A stretch of 21,621 bases of DNA from Alphaproteobacteria bacterium (lineage in GTDB: Bacteria > Pseudomonadota > Alphaproteobacteria > Bin95). The notes below the pieces were generated by a model. That model had not been told where the DNA came from. It saw only the letters and a list, made by a program, of their open reading frames with translations, and did not search any database. This document shows, one piece after another, positions 1-8,074 of this stretch. Numbering within the stretch: the first letter of the stretch is position 1; every line of letters starts with the position of its first letter. Location of the stretch: the NCBI GenBank assembly GCA_022822125.1, contig JAJECF010000180.1:1-21621 (forward strand), given 5' to 3'. The position numbers and the translations under genes are program-made.

Positions 1-120
1 CTCGCCAGCTTCGCATGGCGGTACAACCGGCGCTTCCAGCTCCAGACCATGATCCCGCGCTTCGTCCATAGCGCCGCTCGTACCCAGCCCATCCCCTACC
101 GAAATCTCATCGCTGGATGA
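1..120 (+). mobile_element. IS1595-family transposase, C-terminal fragment
   Basis: The frame is open from the window edge to a TGA at 118-120. The 39 residues include the pieces FAWRYNRRFQL, MIPRFV and RTQPIPYRNLIAG. Known family pattern: IS1595/ISXO2-like DDE transposases end with an [FY]-x-[FY]-NRRF stretch followed by a MIPR...RT.P.PYR..L tail. Only the C-terminal end is visible, so the catalytic residues lie upstream and cannot be judged. I see no confident terminal inverted repeat in the following 95 bases. Together with the integrase remnant beside it, it marks the edge of a mobile-element region. Confidence 0.75.
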
Positions 121-215
121 ATCTCAGGGATAAGTAGAAAGACTTTAGCTCTCGCCGCTGGTGGCGAAGGGAAGGGCGGTAGCCGGACCGACACGGTCGT
201 GACATGATGACCGCC

Positions 216-1061
216 CTATAGCGCGGAAACGAGGACATGCACAAGCTTGGCGCTAAATTTTGCCGTCCTGCACAGGTGGGCGCTCGGCCCTGAGGCGGCC
301 TGCCGTGCGGCGCAACATCCAGACACCCGAAAGGCAACCGGCCCCCCTTCTTTGGGCGGCCGGCCAATAAGGGTGCCAAGGGCCTGCCCGGCACGTTCCG
401 CCGCCGCCTCGATCTCCTTGTCCCCGACATGGGCGTAGCGAATGGTCATGCCCACATTGCTGTGCCCGAGCAGGCGGGCCACGACCGGCCGCGGCACACC
501 GTTCATCGTCGCCTGGCTGGCTACCGTGTGGTGGAGGTCGTGCAGGCGCACGTCCTCGATGCCCGCCTCGCGGCGTGCCCGGTACCAGAGCATGAGCCGG
601 TCGCATCGATGCCGGGACAGGTCCCCGACAGACGGAAACAGCCAGGGGCCGTTCCCCTCCGCCATGCGCCGCCTGACGATCTCCCCGGCCGGACCGTTCA
701 GCAGCACCGTTCTCGGCCCCGTCTTGCTGTCGCCGGGTTCGAGCCGGTCCTCGCTGACTTCCTCCCGGCAGAGGCGGACGATCTCGTTCCTGCGGCAGCC
801 GGTCAGCAGCAGCAGGCGGATGAATGCCACCTCGCGCGGATGCCTGTCTTCATGCCTTTCGAGCACACGCGCGAGGCGGTGAAGCTCCGGCTCCGACAGG
901 AAGCGCTCCCGGCCCTTGCGCCGGTAGCGGCGGATGCCGACACAGGGATTGCTGCCCTCCGGGCGGTAACCGTAAAGCTCCGCCTGGCGCATGATGACGG
1001 AGAGGATCGGCGCCGACCGGTCGGTGTTCACAGGCGGGGGAAAATGCGGTTGCAGTTGCAC
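216..1061 (-). pseudogene. Truncated tyrosine recombinase/phage integrase
   Basis: This is the catalytic half of a tyrosine site-specific recombinase. Visible motifs are TGCRRNEI (first catalytic Arg), DSKTGPR (beta-hairpin Lys), HDLHHT, LLGHSNVGM and RYAHV (Tyr nucleophile). Two things suggest it is dead. First, only about 35 residues of the core-binding domain precede the catalytic domain (ILSVIMRQAELYGYRPEGSNP onward), so roughly 130 N-terminal residues of a normal integrase are missing, and the only available start is a GTG at 1061 without a good ribosome binding site. Second, the HxxR box normally reads HDLRHT, but the Arg codon is here CAC (531-533), giving His. The C-terminus also runs about 50 residues past the usual end into low-similarity sequence. 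It could retain DNA binding, but an active recombinase is unlikely. Confidence 0.8.
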
Positions 1062-1117
1062 CCCCGACCCGCTGTTGCACGAGGAAAAACAGGCGCTTTA
1101 TCAATCCCTTAGAACCG

Positions 1118-1936
1118 TCAGGTGCGGCCGGCGGGTGTGTCGAACAGATTCCCCGTTGGCGGCGCAGGGCCGAGGCTGCACCAGATGGGCGTGTGGTCGG
1201 AGGCCTTCGGGCGGGCGCGGGGACCTGTGTCGATATCGCATTCCTCCAGCCGGTCGAGCGCCGCCGGCGACAACAGCAGATGGTCGATGCGGATGCCTTC
1301 GCCGCGCTGCCAGCGGCCGCGCTGATAGTCCCAGAAGGTGAAGGCGCCGCCCCGCCGCGCATGGAGCGACCGGAAGGCGTCCGCCCAGCCGAGATGGAGG
1401 ATCTCGCGAAAGGCGCGCCGGCTTTCCGGCCGGTAAAGCGCATCGCCTGTCCAGTCTCCCGGGTCGTAGCAATCCTCCGGTTCGGGGATGACATTGAAAT
1501 CCCCGCCAAGCACCGTCGGCGCCTCGTCGGCCAGCAGCCGCGCGGCGTGGTCTTTCAGCCGGGTCATCCAGGCGAGCTTGTAGTCGAACTTGCCGCTCGC
1601 GACCGGATTGCCGTTCGGCAGGTAGATCGAGGCGACGCGCACGCCGTCGAACACCGCTTCGACATAGCGCGCCTGGTCGTCGCTCTCGCCGCCCGGCAGT
1701 CCTTCGCGCAGCGCGTCGGGGGCCGACTTCGAGATCAGCGCGACGCCGTTATAGGTCTTCTGGCCGAGGACCGTCGCCCGATAGCCTGCCGCCTCGATTT
1801 CAAGATACGGAAAGGCTTCGGCGACGCATTTGATTTCCTGAAGCGCCAGCACGTCCGGCGCGGCAGTCTCCAGCCAGTCGATCACAGCGGGCAGGCGGGC
1901 CTTGATCGAGTTGACGTTCCAGCTTGCGATTTTCAT
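1118..1936 (-). CDS. xth: Exodeoxyribonuclease III
   Basis: This cytoplasmic base-excision repair enzyme has AP-endonuclease and 3'-5' exonuclease activity. The 272-residue protein is full length for the Xth/ExoA family and starts MKIASWNVNSIKAR. Conserved active-site positions are visible: Asn7, Glu34 in LQEIK, Tyr105 in IYLPNG, Asp146 and Asn148 in GGDFNV, Asp218 in RIDHLLLS, and the Asp247-His248 pair in SDHTPIW. The ATG at 1936 directly follows the TGA of the upstream Fe-S carrier gene (1937-1939), so the two are very likely co-transcribed and translationally coupled. The gene is complete, and only 56 bases separate its stop from the integrase remnant start. Confidence 0.95.
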   Translation of the reverse strand: MKIASWNVNSIKARLPAVIDWLETAAPDVLALQEIKCVAEAFPYLEIEAAGYRATVLGQKTYNGVALISKSAPDALREGLPGGESDDQARYVEAVFDGVRVASIYLPNGNPVASGKFDYKLAWMTRLKDHAARLLADEAPTVLGGDFNVIPEPEDCYDPGDWTGDALYRPESRRAFREILHLGWADAFRSLHARRGGAFTFWDYQRGRWQRGEGIRIDHLLLSPAALDRLEECDIDTGPRARPKASDHTPIWCSLGPAPPTGNLFDTPAGRT

Positions 1937-2269
1937 TCAGACGGCGAAAGACGAGCCGCAGCCGCAGGAAGCCGTCGCATTGGGATTGTCGATCCGGAAG
2001 GCGGCGCCGGCCAGGTCCTCGACGAAATCGATCTGCGCGCCCTCCAGAAGCTCCAGCGACATTTCGTCGATCACGACATCGACCCCGGCATGGCTGAACA
2101 CGAGGTCGTCATCGTTGCGCGCATCATCGAAGGCGAAGCCGTACTGGAAGCCGGAACAGCCGCCGCCCGAAACCGAGACGCGCAGCATCAGCTCCGCGCC
2201 GTCCTGCTGGTCGAGCAGGAAAGACACGCGCTTGGCGGCCCTGTCGGAAATGCTGATCCCTGCGCTCAT
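1937..2269 (-). CDS. erpA: Iron-sulfur cluster carrier, ErpA/IscA (HesB) family
   Basis: This is a 110-residue A-type Fe-S carrier that passes clusters to apo-enzymes. The three ligand cysteines are present in family spacing: Cys38 in SGGGCSGFQYGF, and Cys102 and Cys104 in the C-terminal CGCGSSF. The length and the early block ISISDRAAKRV fit the ErpA branch common in Alphaproteobacteria, where the gene often lies beside xth. ErpA, IscA and SufA are hard to separate by eye, so the symbol is less certain than the family. It starts at ATG 2269 and its stop abuts the xth start codon with no gap. Confidence 0.9.
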   Translation of the reverse strand: MSAGISISDRAAKRVSFLLDQQDGAELMLRVSVSGGGCSGFQYGFAFDDARNDDDLVFSHAGVDVVIDEMSLELLEGAQIDFVEDLAGAAFRIDNPNATASCGCGSSFAV

Positions 2270-2344
2270 GGCGACGACATACTCCCACTTCCCCGATTAT
2301 CTGGGGAGCGGGAGCGCACTGTCAATGCGGCGAAGCCGGCCGGT

Positions 2345-3475
2345 TCAGATGCAGTAGGTCGCGAGCGGCGGCAAGCCGTTGAAATTGACCGAACTGTAGG
2401 AGGCCGTATAGGCGCCCGCGGACTCGATGGCCACCTTGTCGCCGACCTCCAGCGTCAGCGGCAGGCGGTAATTGCTGTGCTGGTAGATCACGTCGGCCTC
2501 GTCGCAGGTCGGCCCCGCCAGCACGACCGGGCCGCATTCCGCGCCGTCGCGCGCCGTGGTGATGCGATACTGGATCGCTTCGTCCATGGTCTCGATAAGG
2601 CCGCCGAACTTGCCGATGTCGAGATAGACCCAGCGTTCCTCGTCCCGGTAGCCCTTCTGCGAAATCAGCACCACCTCGCTCTGGACGAGGCCGGCGTCGC
2701 CCACCAGCGCGCGGCCCGGCTCCACGATCAGGCTCGGAATCCGGTTGCCGAAATGGCTCCGCGCCGCTGCGGCCAGCGCCTCCACATGTCTTTCGGGACC
2801 GGGCCCCTCCTTGCGGTAGCGGGCGGGGAAGCCGCCGCCGACATTCACCATGCCGAGCTTCACCCCCGCTTCATCGAGCGCCGTGAACAGCATGGCCGTC
2901 TGGCCGAAGGCCACATCCCACTGCCGCACATCGCGCTGCTGCGAGCCGATATGGAACGAGATGCCGTAGGGCTCGAGGCCGAGTCGCCCGGCTTCCAGCA
3001 TGAGATCGCGCGCCATATCGGCCTCGCAGCCGAATTTGCGCCCGAGCGGCCAGTCCGCGCCTTCCCCGGTCATGACGATGCGGCAATAGACGCGGGCGCC
3101 GGGCGCGGCCTCGGCGAGCTTGCGGAGCTCGGCGGCGCTGTCGAAGGCGAACAGGTCCACGCCCAGCCGGTGCGCGGCCTCGATATCGGCGGATTTCTTG
3201 ATCGTGTTGCCGAAGGAGAGGCGCCGGGCCGGAGCGCCGGCGGCAAGACAGTCACGGACCTCATAGATGCTGGCGCAGTCGAAGGACGATCCGAGCCGCA
3301 CCAGCAGCGTGAGAATCTCGGGCGCCGGATTGGCCTTGACGGCGTAATAGACCGTCGCTTGCGGCAGCAGCCGGGCGAATGCGAGATAGTTCTCCCGCAC
3401 GACATCGAGGTCGATCACGAGGCACGGCGTCGGCGGCCGGGACTCATCGAGAAATCGGCGAATGCGCGCCGTCAT
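2345..3475 (-). CDS. Type III PLP-dependent ornithine/lysine decarboxylase
   Basis: This enzyme decarboxylates L-ornithine (probably also L-lysine) to putrescine or cadaverine, the entry to polyamine synthesis. The 376-residue protein has the alanine-racemase-fold (group IV) layout. Lys47 in YYAVKANP binds PLP. HIGSQ (175-179), GGGFP (213-217) and EPGR (252-255) surround the phosphate. GPTCDEADV supplies the catalytic Cys324 and substrate-binding Asp325, and GAYTASY lies near the C-terminus. The start at 3475 is chosen because GGGAGGG lies just upstream and MTARIRRFLD matches the family start. The frame stays open 57 codons further up to a TTG at 3646, but that stretch is basic and low-complexity and is better read as leader. 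Specificity for ornithine over lysine cannot be decided by eye. It is divergent from the cobalamin operon. Confidence 0.92.
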   Translation of the reverse strand: MTARIRRFLDESRPPTPCLVIDLDVVRENYLAFARLLPQATVYYAVKANPAPEILTLLVRLGSSFDCASIYEVRDCLAAGAPARRLSFGNTIKKSADIEAAHRLGVDLFAFDSAAELRKLAEAAPGARVYCRIVMTGEGADWPLGRKFGCEADMARDLMLEAGRLGLEPYGISFHIGSQQRDVRQWDVAFGQTAMLFTALDEAGVKLGMVNVGGGFPARYRKEGPGPERHVEALAAAARSHFGNRIPSLIVEPGRALVGDAGLVQSEVVLISQKGYRDEERWVYLDIGKFGGLIETMDEAIQYRITTARDGAECGPVVLAGPTCDEADVIYQHSNYRLPLTLEVGDKVAIESAGAYTASYSSVNFNGLPPLATYCI

Positions 3476-3670
3476 CGCACAACCCTCCCAAGGGGCTCCT
3501 AACCGCGTCTCGGGGGCGGACCGGCGAACGGCTGCAAACCGTCCGTCTCCCCGCCTGTCGCACCGATACCTCGTTACCGGCCCCCGGCTTGCCCGCCCGG
3601 GTGATTTCTTGGCACGTGGGTCATGCGTGGTGCGGCGGCGGATCAATAGGTCCTTCGCGGGACCGGGTCA
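3476..3670 (-). promoter_or_regulatory. Decarboxylase leader with putative RRTTH leader peptide
   Basis: About 195 bases precede the decarboxylase ATG on the minus strand. Reading from a TTG at 3646, preceded by AAGGA, the leader encodes MIRRRTTHDPRAKKSPG and remains open into the decarboxylase frame. The RRTTH core resembles the ornithine-sensing part of the enterobacterial SpeFL arrest peptide, recalled as containing HIRRTTH. Alphaproteobacterial decarboxylases of this type are also known to carry a structured speF leader RNA. A second ORF, 3624 down to 3574 (16 residues, ATG start), overlaps in another frame. A hairpin at 3513-3552 lies downstream. Leader function is inferred. Confidence 0.45.
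3513..3552 (-). promoter_or_regulatory. Strong hairpin in the decarboxylase leader
   Basis: On the minus strand GGGG-aga-CGGAC-GG pairs with CC-g-GTCCG-CCCC: CGGAC/GTCCG (3541-3545 with 3517-3521), an inner GG/CC and an outer GGGG/CCCC separated by a 3-nt bulge. There is no following U-tract, so it is not a classical intrinsic terminator. It lies 38 bases before the decarboxylase start codon, between the putative leader peptide and the Shine-Dalgarno sequence, where it could take part in attenuation. Confidence 0.5.
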
Positions 3671-3839
3671 AGGCCGATGCGGTTCCCCTGGTGGCCGTTT
3701 TGGCGGAAACAAGCCGGATGTGATGAAAGGCAGGGACCCCGCGCTGGCGCATCCCGCCCGCCCGCAGTAGTCTGCCGTCAATCGATTTCGGCGACAGCGC
3801 CGCCGCGGGTGCGTCAAATGAAGACCTTGGCCATGACGC

Positions 3840-3925
3840 GGCCGGACAAGGTTCGAATCAATCCACCAGAGCACGATCCCATCGAGATGAAACACGCTCG
3901 AACGAGCAGGTTCAAAAGTCACCCG
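3840..3925. repeat. Intergenic repeat-like sequence at the cobH 5' end
   Basis: The stretch contains CCAGAGCACGATCC followed by ATCGAGATGAAAC and the perfect palindrome GCTCG-AA-CGAGC (3896-3907). The AGAGCACGATCC block resembles a dispersed intergenic repeat common in alphaproteobacterial genomes, often seen inverted as GGATCGTGCTCT. It overlaps every plausible cobH start codon (3833, 3887), so the first residues of CobH may be repeat-derived. Family assignment is from memory. Confidence 0.35.
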
Positions 3926-4537
3926 GGACAGGCATATCTTCGCGATCCGGCGGCGATCTACCGGCTGTCCTTCCGCATGGCGCGCGCGGAAACCGACCTT
4001 TCGGGCCTGCCGCCGCGCGCCGCCGGGCTCGCCTTGCGGCTCGTTCATGCCTGCGGCCGGCCGGAGATCGTGCAGGATCTCGCCCTGAGCCCGGGTGTCG
4101 TGGAGCGGGCGGAAGCGGCCCTTGCGGCCGGAGCGCTCATCGTCGCCGATACGCGTATGACGGCCGAAGGCGTTATCGGGCGCGACGCCATATGCGCCAT
4201 AAACGATCCGACGGTTGCGGAGGCGGCGCGCGCCGGCGGCCGGACGCGGGCCATGGCGGCAATGGATGCGCTGCAGGACCGGTTCGAGGGCGCCGTCCTG
4301 GCGGTGGGCAACGCCCCGACGGCGCTCTTCCGGCTGCTAGAGCTGGTGGAAAGGGGCGCGCCGGCGCCGCTCGCCGTTCTGGGCTTCCCTGTGGGGTTCG
4401 TCGGCGCGGCCGAGTCGAAGGCGGCGCTCATCGAAAGCGGCCTGCCGCATATCGCGCTCCGGGGCCGGTTCGGCGGCAGCGCGCTGGCGGCGGCGGCCGT
4501 AAACGCATTGTTGTACCCCTCCGAGACCGCGCTGTGA
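3887..4537 (+). CDS. cobH: Precorrin-8X methylmutase
   Basis: It catalyses the final methyl shift of corrin ring synthesis, from C-11 to C-12, turning precorrin-8X into hydrogenobyrinate. From ATG 3887 the protein has 216 residues, close to the usual 210. The family block YLRDPAAIYRLSF opens the fold, RLVHACG carries the conserved catalytic His (residue 54), and ADTRMTAEGV, GNAPTALFRLLEL and GFPVGFVGAAESK are highly conserved CobH/CbiC segments. The frame is open from 3677, with other starts at 3818 and 3833; the chosen start gives the standard length but has only a weak GAG upstream. It is the first gene of the cob operon and shares a GTGA overlap with cobL. Confidence 0.9.
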   Translation: MKHARTSRFKSHPGQAYLRDPAAIYRLSFRMARAETDLSGLPPRAAGLALRLVHACGRPEIVQDLALSPGVVERAEAALAAGALIVADTRMTAEGVIGRDAICAINDPTVAEAARAGGRTRAMAAMDALQDRFEGAVLAVGNAPTALFRLLELVERGAPAPLAVLGFPVGFVGAAESKAALIESGLPHIALRGRFGGSALAAAAVNALLYPSETAL

Positions 4538-5736
4538 CGCCCTGGCTTACCGTGCTCGGCATCGGCGAGGACGGCCTCGATCCCGCGGGCCGCGCCATCG
4601 TCGAGAGCGCGGACCTCCTGGTCGGCGGAAAACGGCATCTGGCGCTCGCGGGAACGGGGCCGGCGGAGCGCATGACCTGGGAGCGGCCGCTGTCCCGGAC
4701 CCTCGACGCCATAATCGCGCGGCGTCCGAGGCCGACGGTGGTGCTGGCGACGGGAGACCCGATGTGGTTCGGCATCGGCAAATCCCTGGCGCGGCGGGTG
4801 CCGGCCGGGGAAATGCGCATCCTGCCCGCCGTCGGCGCGTTTTCGCTGGCCGCGGCGCGGCTCGCATGGCCGCTGGAGGGCGTGGCGGCGCTGTCGCTGC
4901 ACGGCAGGCCCCTCGGCCTGCTCGCGCTGCATGTCGCGCCCGGGGCGAGGCTGCTGGCGCTGTCGCATGACGGCGGCACGCCCGTTCGCGTTGCGGACTG
5001 GCTCGCCCGCCGCGGCTATGGCGCGAGCCGTATGACAGCGTTCGCGCATATGGGCGGCCCTCTGGAGACATGCCTGCAGGGACGCGCCGACGCCTGGACC
5101 GCAGAGATTCCGGACCTCAATACGCTGGCTGTCGAATGCGTCGCCGGCGACGGTGCGCGCATTTTCTCCCGCGCAGCGGGCCTGCCGGACGAGTTCTTCG
5201 AGCATGACGGCATGCTGACCAGGGCCCATATCCGCGCGGCGACGCTTGCCCTGCTCGCCCCGACTTCCGGCGCGCATCTCTGGGATATCGGCGCGGGGTC
5301 GGGGGCGGTCTCCATAGAATGGATCCGGGCCGGGGGAACGGCGGACGCCATCGAGCCGGTTGCCGCCCGGCGCGCGGCCGCAGCGCGCAATGCGGAGGCG
5401 CTGTGCGCGCCGGGCCTGGGGCTCCATGACGGGCATGCGCCGGCGGCGCTCGACGGGCTGCCGGCGCCCGACGCCGTGTTCCTTGGCGGCGGCCTCAGCG
5501 CGGAGGACGTGCTGGAGGCCGCGTGGGCGGCGCTCAGGCCGGGCGGGCGGCTCGTCGCCAATGCAGTCACGCTGGAAAGCGAGGCGCGGCTGGTCCGGGC
5601 GCGGTCCGAACTGGGCGGCGACCTCTACCGCATTTCGGTGGAAGCGGCCGCGCCGATCGGACGTTTCAGCGCGTTTCGACCTGCCATGGCGGTGACGCAG
5701 TGGGCGGCGCGCAAGCCGTGGCGGGCCGGCTCGTGA
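4534..5736 (+). CDS. cobL: Precorrin-6Y C5,15-methyltransferase (decarboxylating)
   Basis: This two-domain enzyme methylates C-5 and C-15 of the corrin ring with SAM and decarboxylates the C-12 acetate. The 400 residues divide into an N-terminal CbiE-type tetrapyrrole methylase (WLTVLGIGEDGLDP, then LATGDPMWFGIG and LPAVGAFSLAAARL, residues about 1-200) and a C-terminal CbiT-type Rossmann methyltransferase (LWDIGAGSGAVSIEWIR, GHAPAAL, FLGGGLSAEDVLEAAW, about 215-400). The fused form corresponds to CobL of the aerobic pathway. The GTG start at 4534 overlaps the cobH stop in GTGA, and its own stop overlaps the cobI start the same way. A longer upstream frame exists but runs inside cobH and is not coding. 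Confidence 0.93.
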   Translation: MTPWLTVLGIGEDGLDPAGRAIVESADLLVGGKRHLALAGTGPAERMTWERPLSRTLDAIIARRPRPTVVLATGDPMWFGIGKSLARRVPAGEMRILPAVGAFSLAAARLAWPLEGVAALSLHGRPLGLLALHVAPGARLLALSHDGGTPVRVADWLARRGYGASRMTAFAHMGGPLETCLQGRADAWTAEIPDLNTLAVECVAGDGARIFSRAAGLPDEFFEHDGMLTRAHIRAATLALLAPTSGAHLWDIGAGSGAVSIEWIRAGGTADAIEPVAARRAAAARNAEALCAPGLGLHDGHAPAALDGLPAPDAVFLGGGLSAEDVLEAAWAALRPGGRLVANAVTLESEARLVRARSELGGDLYRISVEAAAPIGRFSAFRPAMAVTQWAARKPWRAGS

Positions 5737-6437
5737 GCGGCTGGGTCTGCGGCGTCGGGGTCGGCCCCGGCGATCCCGAACTCCTGACCCTCAAGGGCCT
5801 GCGCATCATCCGCAAGGCCGATGTGCTCGCCTTTCCGGCCCCGCTGGAGAGCCCCAGCTTTGCGCGCTCCATCGTCGCTTCGTATCTGGACGACAGCCGG
5901 ATCGAACTGCCGATCCGCATGCCGATGCAGGCGGCGCGCTTCCCGGCCGAAGCCGTTTATGACCGGGCCGTGCAGGAGATCGCGGCGCATCTGGAAGCCG
6001 GACGGGGCGTCGCCGTGCTCTGCCAGGGAGATCCGTTTCTCTACGGCTCCTTCCTCTATTTGTTCGCCCGCCTGTCTGTGGACTGGCCGGTCGAGGTGGT
6101 GCCCGGCGTCTCTTCACTGACAGCCTGCGCCGCGGCGGCGGGATCAGCCCTTGCGGCGCGAAACGACGTGCTTTCGGTGCTGCCGGCCCCGCTCGGCGAC
6201 GCGGACCTGGAAGCCCGCCTCTCGGCTTGCGACGCGGCGGCGCTCGTCAAGGTCGGACGGCATTTCCCGCGTGTGAGAACCCTGCTCATGCGCCTTGGCC
6301 TCGCGGACCGCGCCCGGCTGGTCGTCCATGCCGGTCTCCCGGACGGGCGGGTCCTGCCGCTCGACGGCGTCGATCCGGCGGATGTTCCCTATTTCTCGAC
6401 AATCCTGCTCCATAAGCGCGGCAGGGCCTGGCTGTGA
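5733..6437 (+). CDS. cobI: Precorrin-2 C20-methyltransferase
   Basis: It methylates C-20 of precorrin-2 with SAM to form precorrin-3A, the first dedicated methylation after precorrin-2. The 234-residue protein starts with GVGVGPGDPELLTLKGLRII, the signature of the tetrapyrrole methylase superfamily in its CobI/CbiL form. Further family blocks are LCQGDPFLYGSFLYL (the GDP-x-x-Y motif) and VVPGVSSLTACAAAAG. CobI prefers the metal-free substrate and CbiL the cobalt form; the sequence alone does not decide, and the CobL-type neighbour favours CobI. The GTG start (5733) lies in a GTGA overlap with the cobL stop. Confidence 0.92.
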   Translation: MSGWVCGVGVGPGDPELLTLKGLRIIRKADVLAFPAPLESPSFARSIVASYLDDSRIELPIRMPMQAARFPAEAVYDRAVQEIAAHLEAGRGVAVLCQGDPFLYGSFLYLFARLSVDWPVEVVPGVSSLTACAAAAGSALAARNDVLSVLPAPLGDADLEARLSACDAAALVKVGRHFPRVRTLLMRLGLADRARLVVHAGLPDGRVLPLDGVDPADVPYFSTILLHKRGRAWL

Positions 6438-8074
6438 CGGTCGCAGTGGTGCTGACCGAGCGCGGCGCGCGGCTTGCGGAACGGCTCGGGCTGGACGCCC
6501 TGCCGCTGGACCGGATGGAAGGCCGGTTTCGCGCCGGCGAGCCCGTCGTCGCCGTGATGGCTGCCGGTATCGCCATCCGCCGGCTGGCGCCCCTGCTCGC
6601 GGACAAGCGGGAGGAGCCGCCCGTCATCGCGGTGTCGGAGGACGGCAGCGCCGTGATCCCGCTGCTCGGCGGCCATCGAGGCGCGAACCGGCTGGCCCGA
6701 AGGATCGCCCGGACGCTCGGGGTGCAGGCCGCCGTGACGACGGCAAGCGATGTCCTGTTCGGCGTGGCGCTCGACGACCCGCCGCCAGGCTGGACGCTCG
6801 CCAATCCCGAAATGGCGAAGCCGGTCATGGCGGCCCTGATCGCCGGGGAACCGGTGCGCCTGGAAGTCGAGGCGGGCGACGCAGGTTGGCTGTTTCCTTT
6901 GCCCTGGTCGGAGGAAGGAAGGCTCGCGGTGCGGGTTTCCGATCGGTCTTCGGCCGCGAATGAGGACAAACTGCTGCTGCATCCGCCGAGCCTCGTCCTT
7001 GGCGTCGGGCTGGAGCGGGACGCGCCTGCCGACCTGCTGCTCGACCATGTGGCCCGGACCCTGGAACGCGAAGGTCTGGCGCGGACCTCGCTCGCCGCCG
7101 TGGCGACGCTCGACCTCAAGGGGGACGAGCCGGCGGTCGCCGCGCTCGACCTGCCCATGCGGCTCTTCGATGCGGCGGCGCTGGGCCGGATCGCCGTGCC
7201 GAACCCGTCGCCGACGGTCGCGGCCGCCGTCGGCACGGCGAGCGTTGCGGAAGCGGCCGCCCTTGCCGCCGCCGGCGAGGACGCGGTTCTGGTCGTGCCG
7301 AAGCAGATCGGCAAGCGAGTCACCTGCGCCATTGCGCGGATTGCCCGGCCGAAGGGCCGGCTGACCGTGGTGGGCATCGGTCCCGGCGCGCCGCCCATGC
7401 GAACGGCCGAAGCGGAGGCCGCCATTGCGGGCGCCACCGACATTGTGGGCTACGGTCCCTATCTCGACCTCGTTACGGACCTTGCCGGAACGAAGCGATG
7501 CCACAGGCTGGCGATCGGCGAAGAGAGCGAGCGGACCGATCTGGCGATTCGCCTTGCCCGCGAGGGCAGGTCCGTCGCGTTGCTGGCCTCGGGCGACGCC
7601 GGGATTTACGCGCTTGCCGGGCTGGCGCTGGAGCGCAGCGGCGGCGGCGCACCGGTGACGGTGCTGCCCGGCATTTCGGCCATGCAGGCCGCGAGTGCGA
7701 AGGCGGGCGCGCCGCTCGGCCACGATTTCTGCGTGATCTCGCTCTCGGACCTGCTGACGCCGCTGGGGACGATTTGCGCCCGTGTCGAAGCGGCGGCGGC
7801 GGCGGATTTCGTGATCGCCTTCTACAACCCGGCCTCGAAGGACCGCCGCCGCCCGCTCGAAGAGGCGCTGGCCATAGTCGCGCGCCACCGGAACCCCGAC
7901 ACGCCTGTCGTCAGGGCCCGCAATCTCGGCCGTGAAGACGAGCTTGTTGCCATTGAGACGCTGGCCGCCCTCGACCGCGACGCCGTGGACATGACGACCG
8001 TGCTGATCGTGGGCAGCAGCCGGACAAAGCTGGTCGCCGGCCGGGTCGTGACGCCCAGGGGCTACCGGCCGTGA
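6434..8074 (+). CDS. cobJ: CbiG-CobJ fusion: precorrin-5A hydrolase-like and precorrin-3B C17-methyltransferase
   Basis: This 546-residue two-function protein carries a CbiG part at residues about 1-305: [17 protein letters not shown] and [16 protein letters not shown] of the N-domain, and [14 protein letters not shown] with [20 protein letters not shown] of the C-domain. CbiG opens the ring lactone and releases a two-carbon unit in the anaerobic pathway. From about 309 a CobJ/CbiH methylase follows: [53 protein letters not shown] and RNLGREDE. CobJ methylates C-17 and contracts the ring. The fusion is known in some proteobacteria, but CbiG beside CobL/CobH-type genes mixes the two classical routes. 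GTG start and stop both sit in GTGA overlaps. Confidence 0.9.
   Translation: MTVAVVLTERGARLAERLGLDALPLDRMEGRFRAGEPVVAVMAAGIAIRRLAPLLADKREEPPVIAVSEDGSAVIPLLGGHRGANRLARRIARTLGVQAAVTTASDVLFGVALDDPPPGWTLANPEMAKPVMAALIAGEPVRLEVEAGDAGWLFPLPWSEEGRLAVRVSDRSSAANEDKLLLHPPSLVLGVGLERDAPADLLLDHVARTLEREGLARTSLAAVATLDLKGDEPAVAALDLPMRLFDAAALGRIAVPNPSPTVAAAVGTASVAEAAALAAAGEDAVLVVPKQIGKRVTCAIARIARPKGRLTVVGIGPGAPPMRTAEAEAAIAGATDIVGYGPYLDLVTDLAGTKRCHRLAIGEESERTDLAIRLAREGRSVALLASGDAGIYALAGLALERSGGGAPVTVLPGISAMQAASAKAGAPLGHDFCVISLSDLLTPLGTICARVEAAAAADFVIAFYNPASKDRRRPLEEALAIVARHRNPDTPVVRARNLGREDELVAIETLAALDRDAVDMTTVLIVGSSRTKLVAGRVVTPRGYRP

Noticed and set aside
107..430. 107-codon minus-strand ORF near the transposase remnant
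   Set aside because: It is Arg/Pro-rich, overlaps the integrase remnant in another frame and has no recognisable motif.
1193..3502. Plus-strand 769-codon open frame
   Set aside because: It runs antisense through xth, erpA and the decarboxylase, all strongly supported. Long antisense frames are expected in high-GC DNA with few stop codons.
3560..3886. Cobalamin riboswitch upstream of the cob operon
   Set aside because: I looked for the CCCGCNACTGT-like and GCCACTG boxes on both strands and found neither. Another kind of control is possible.
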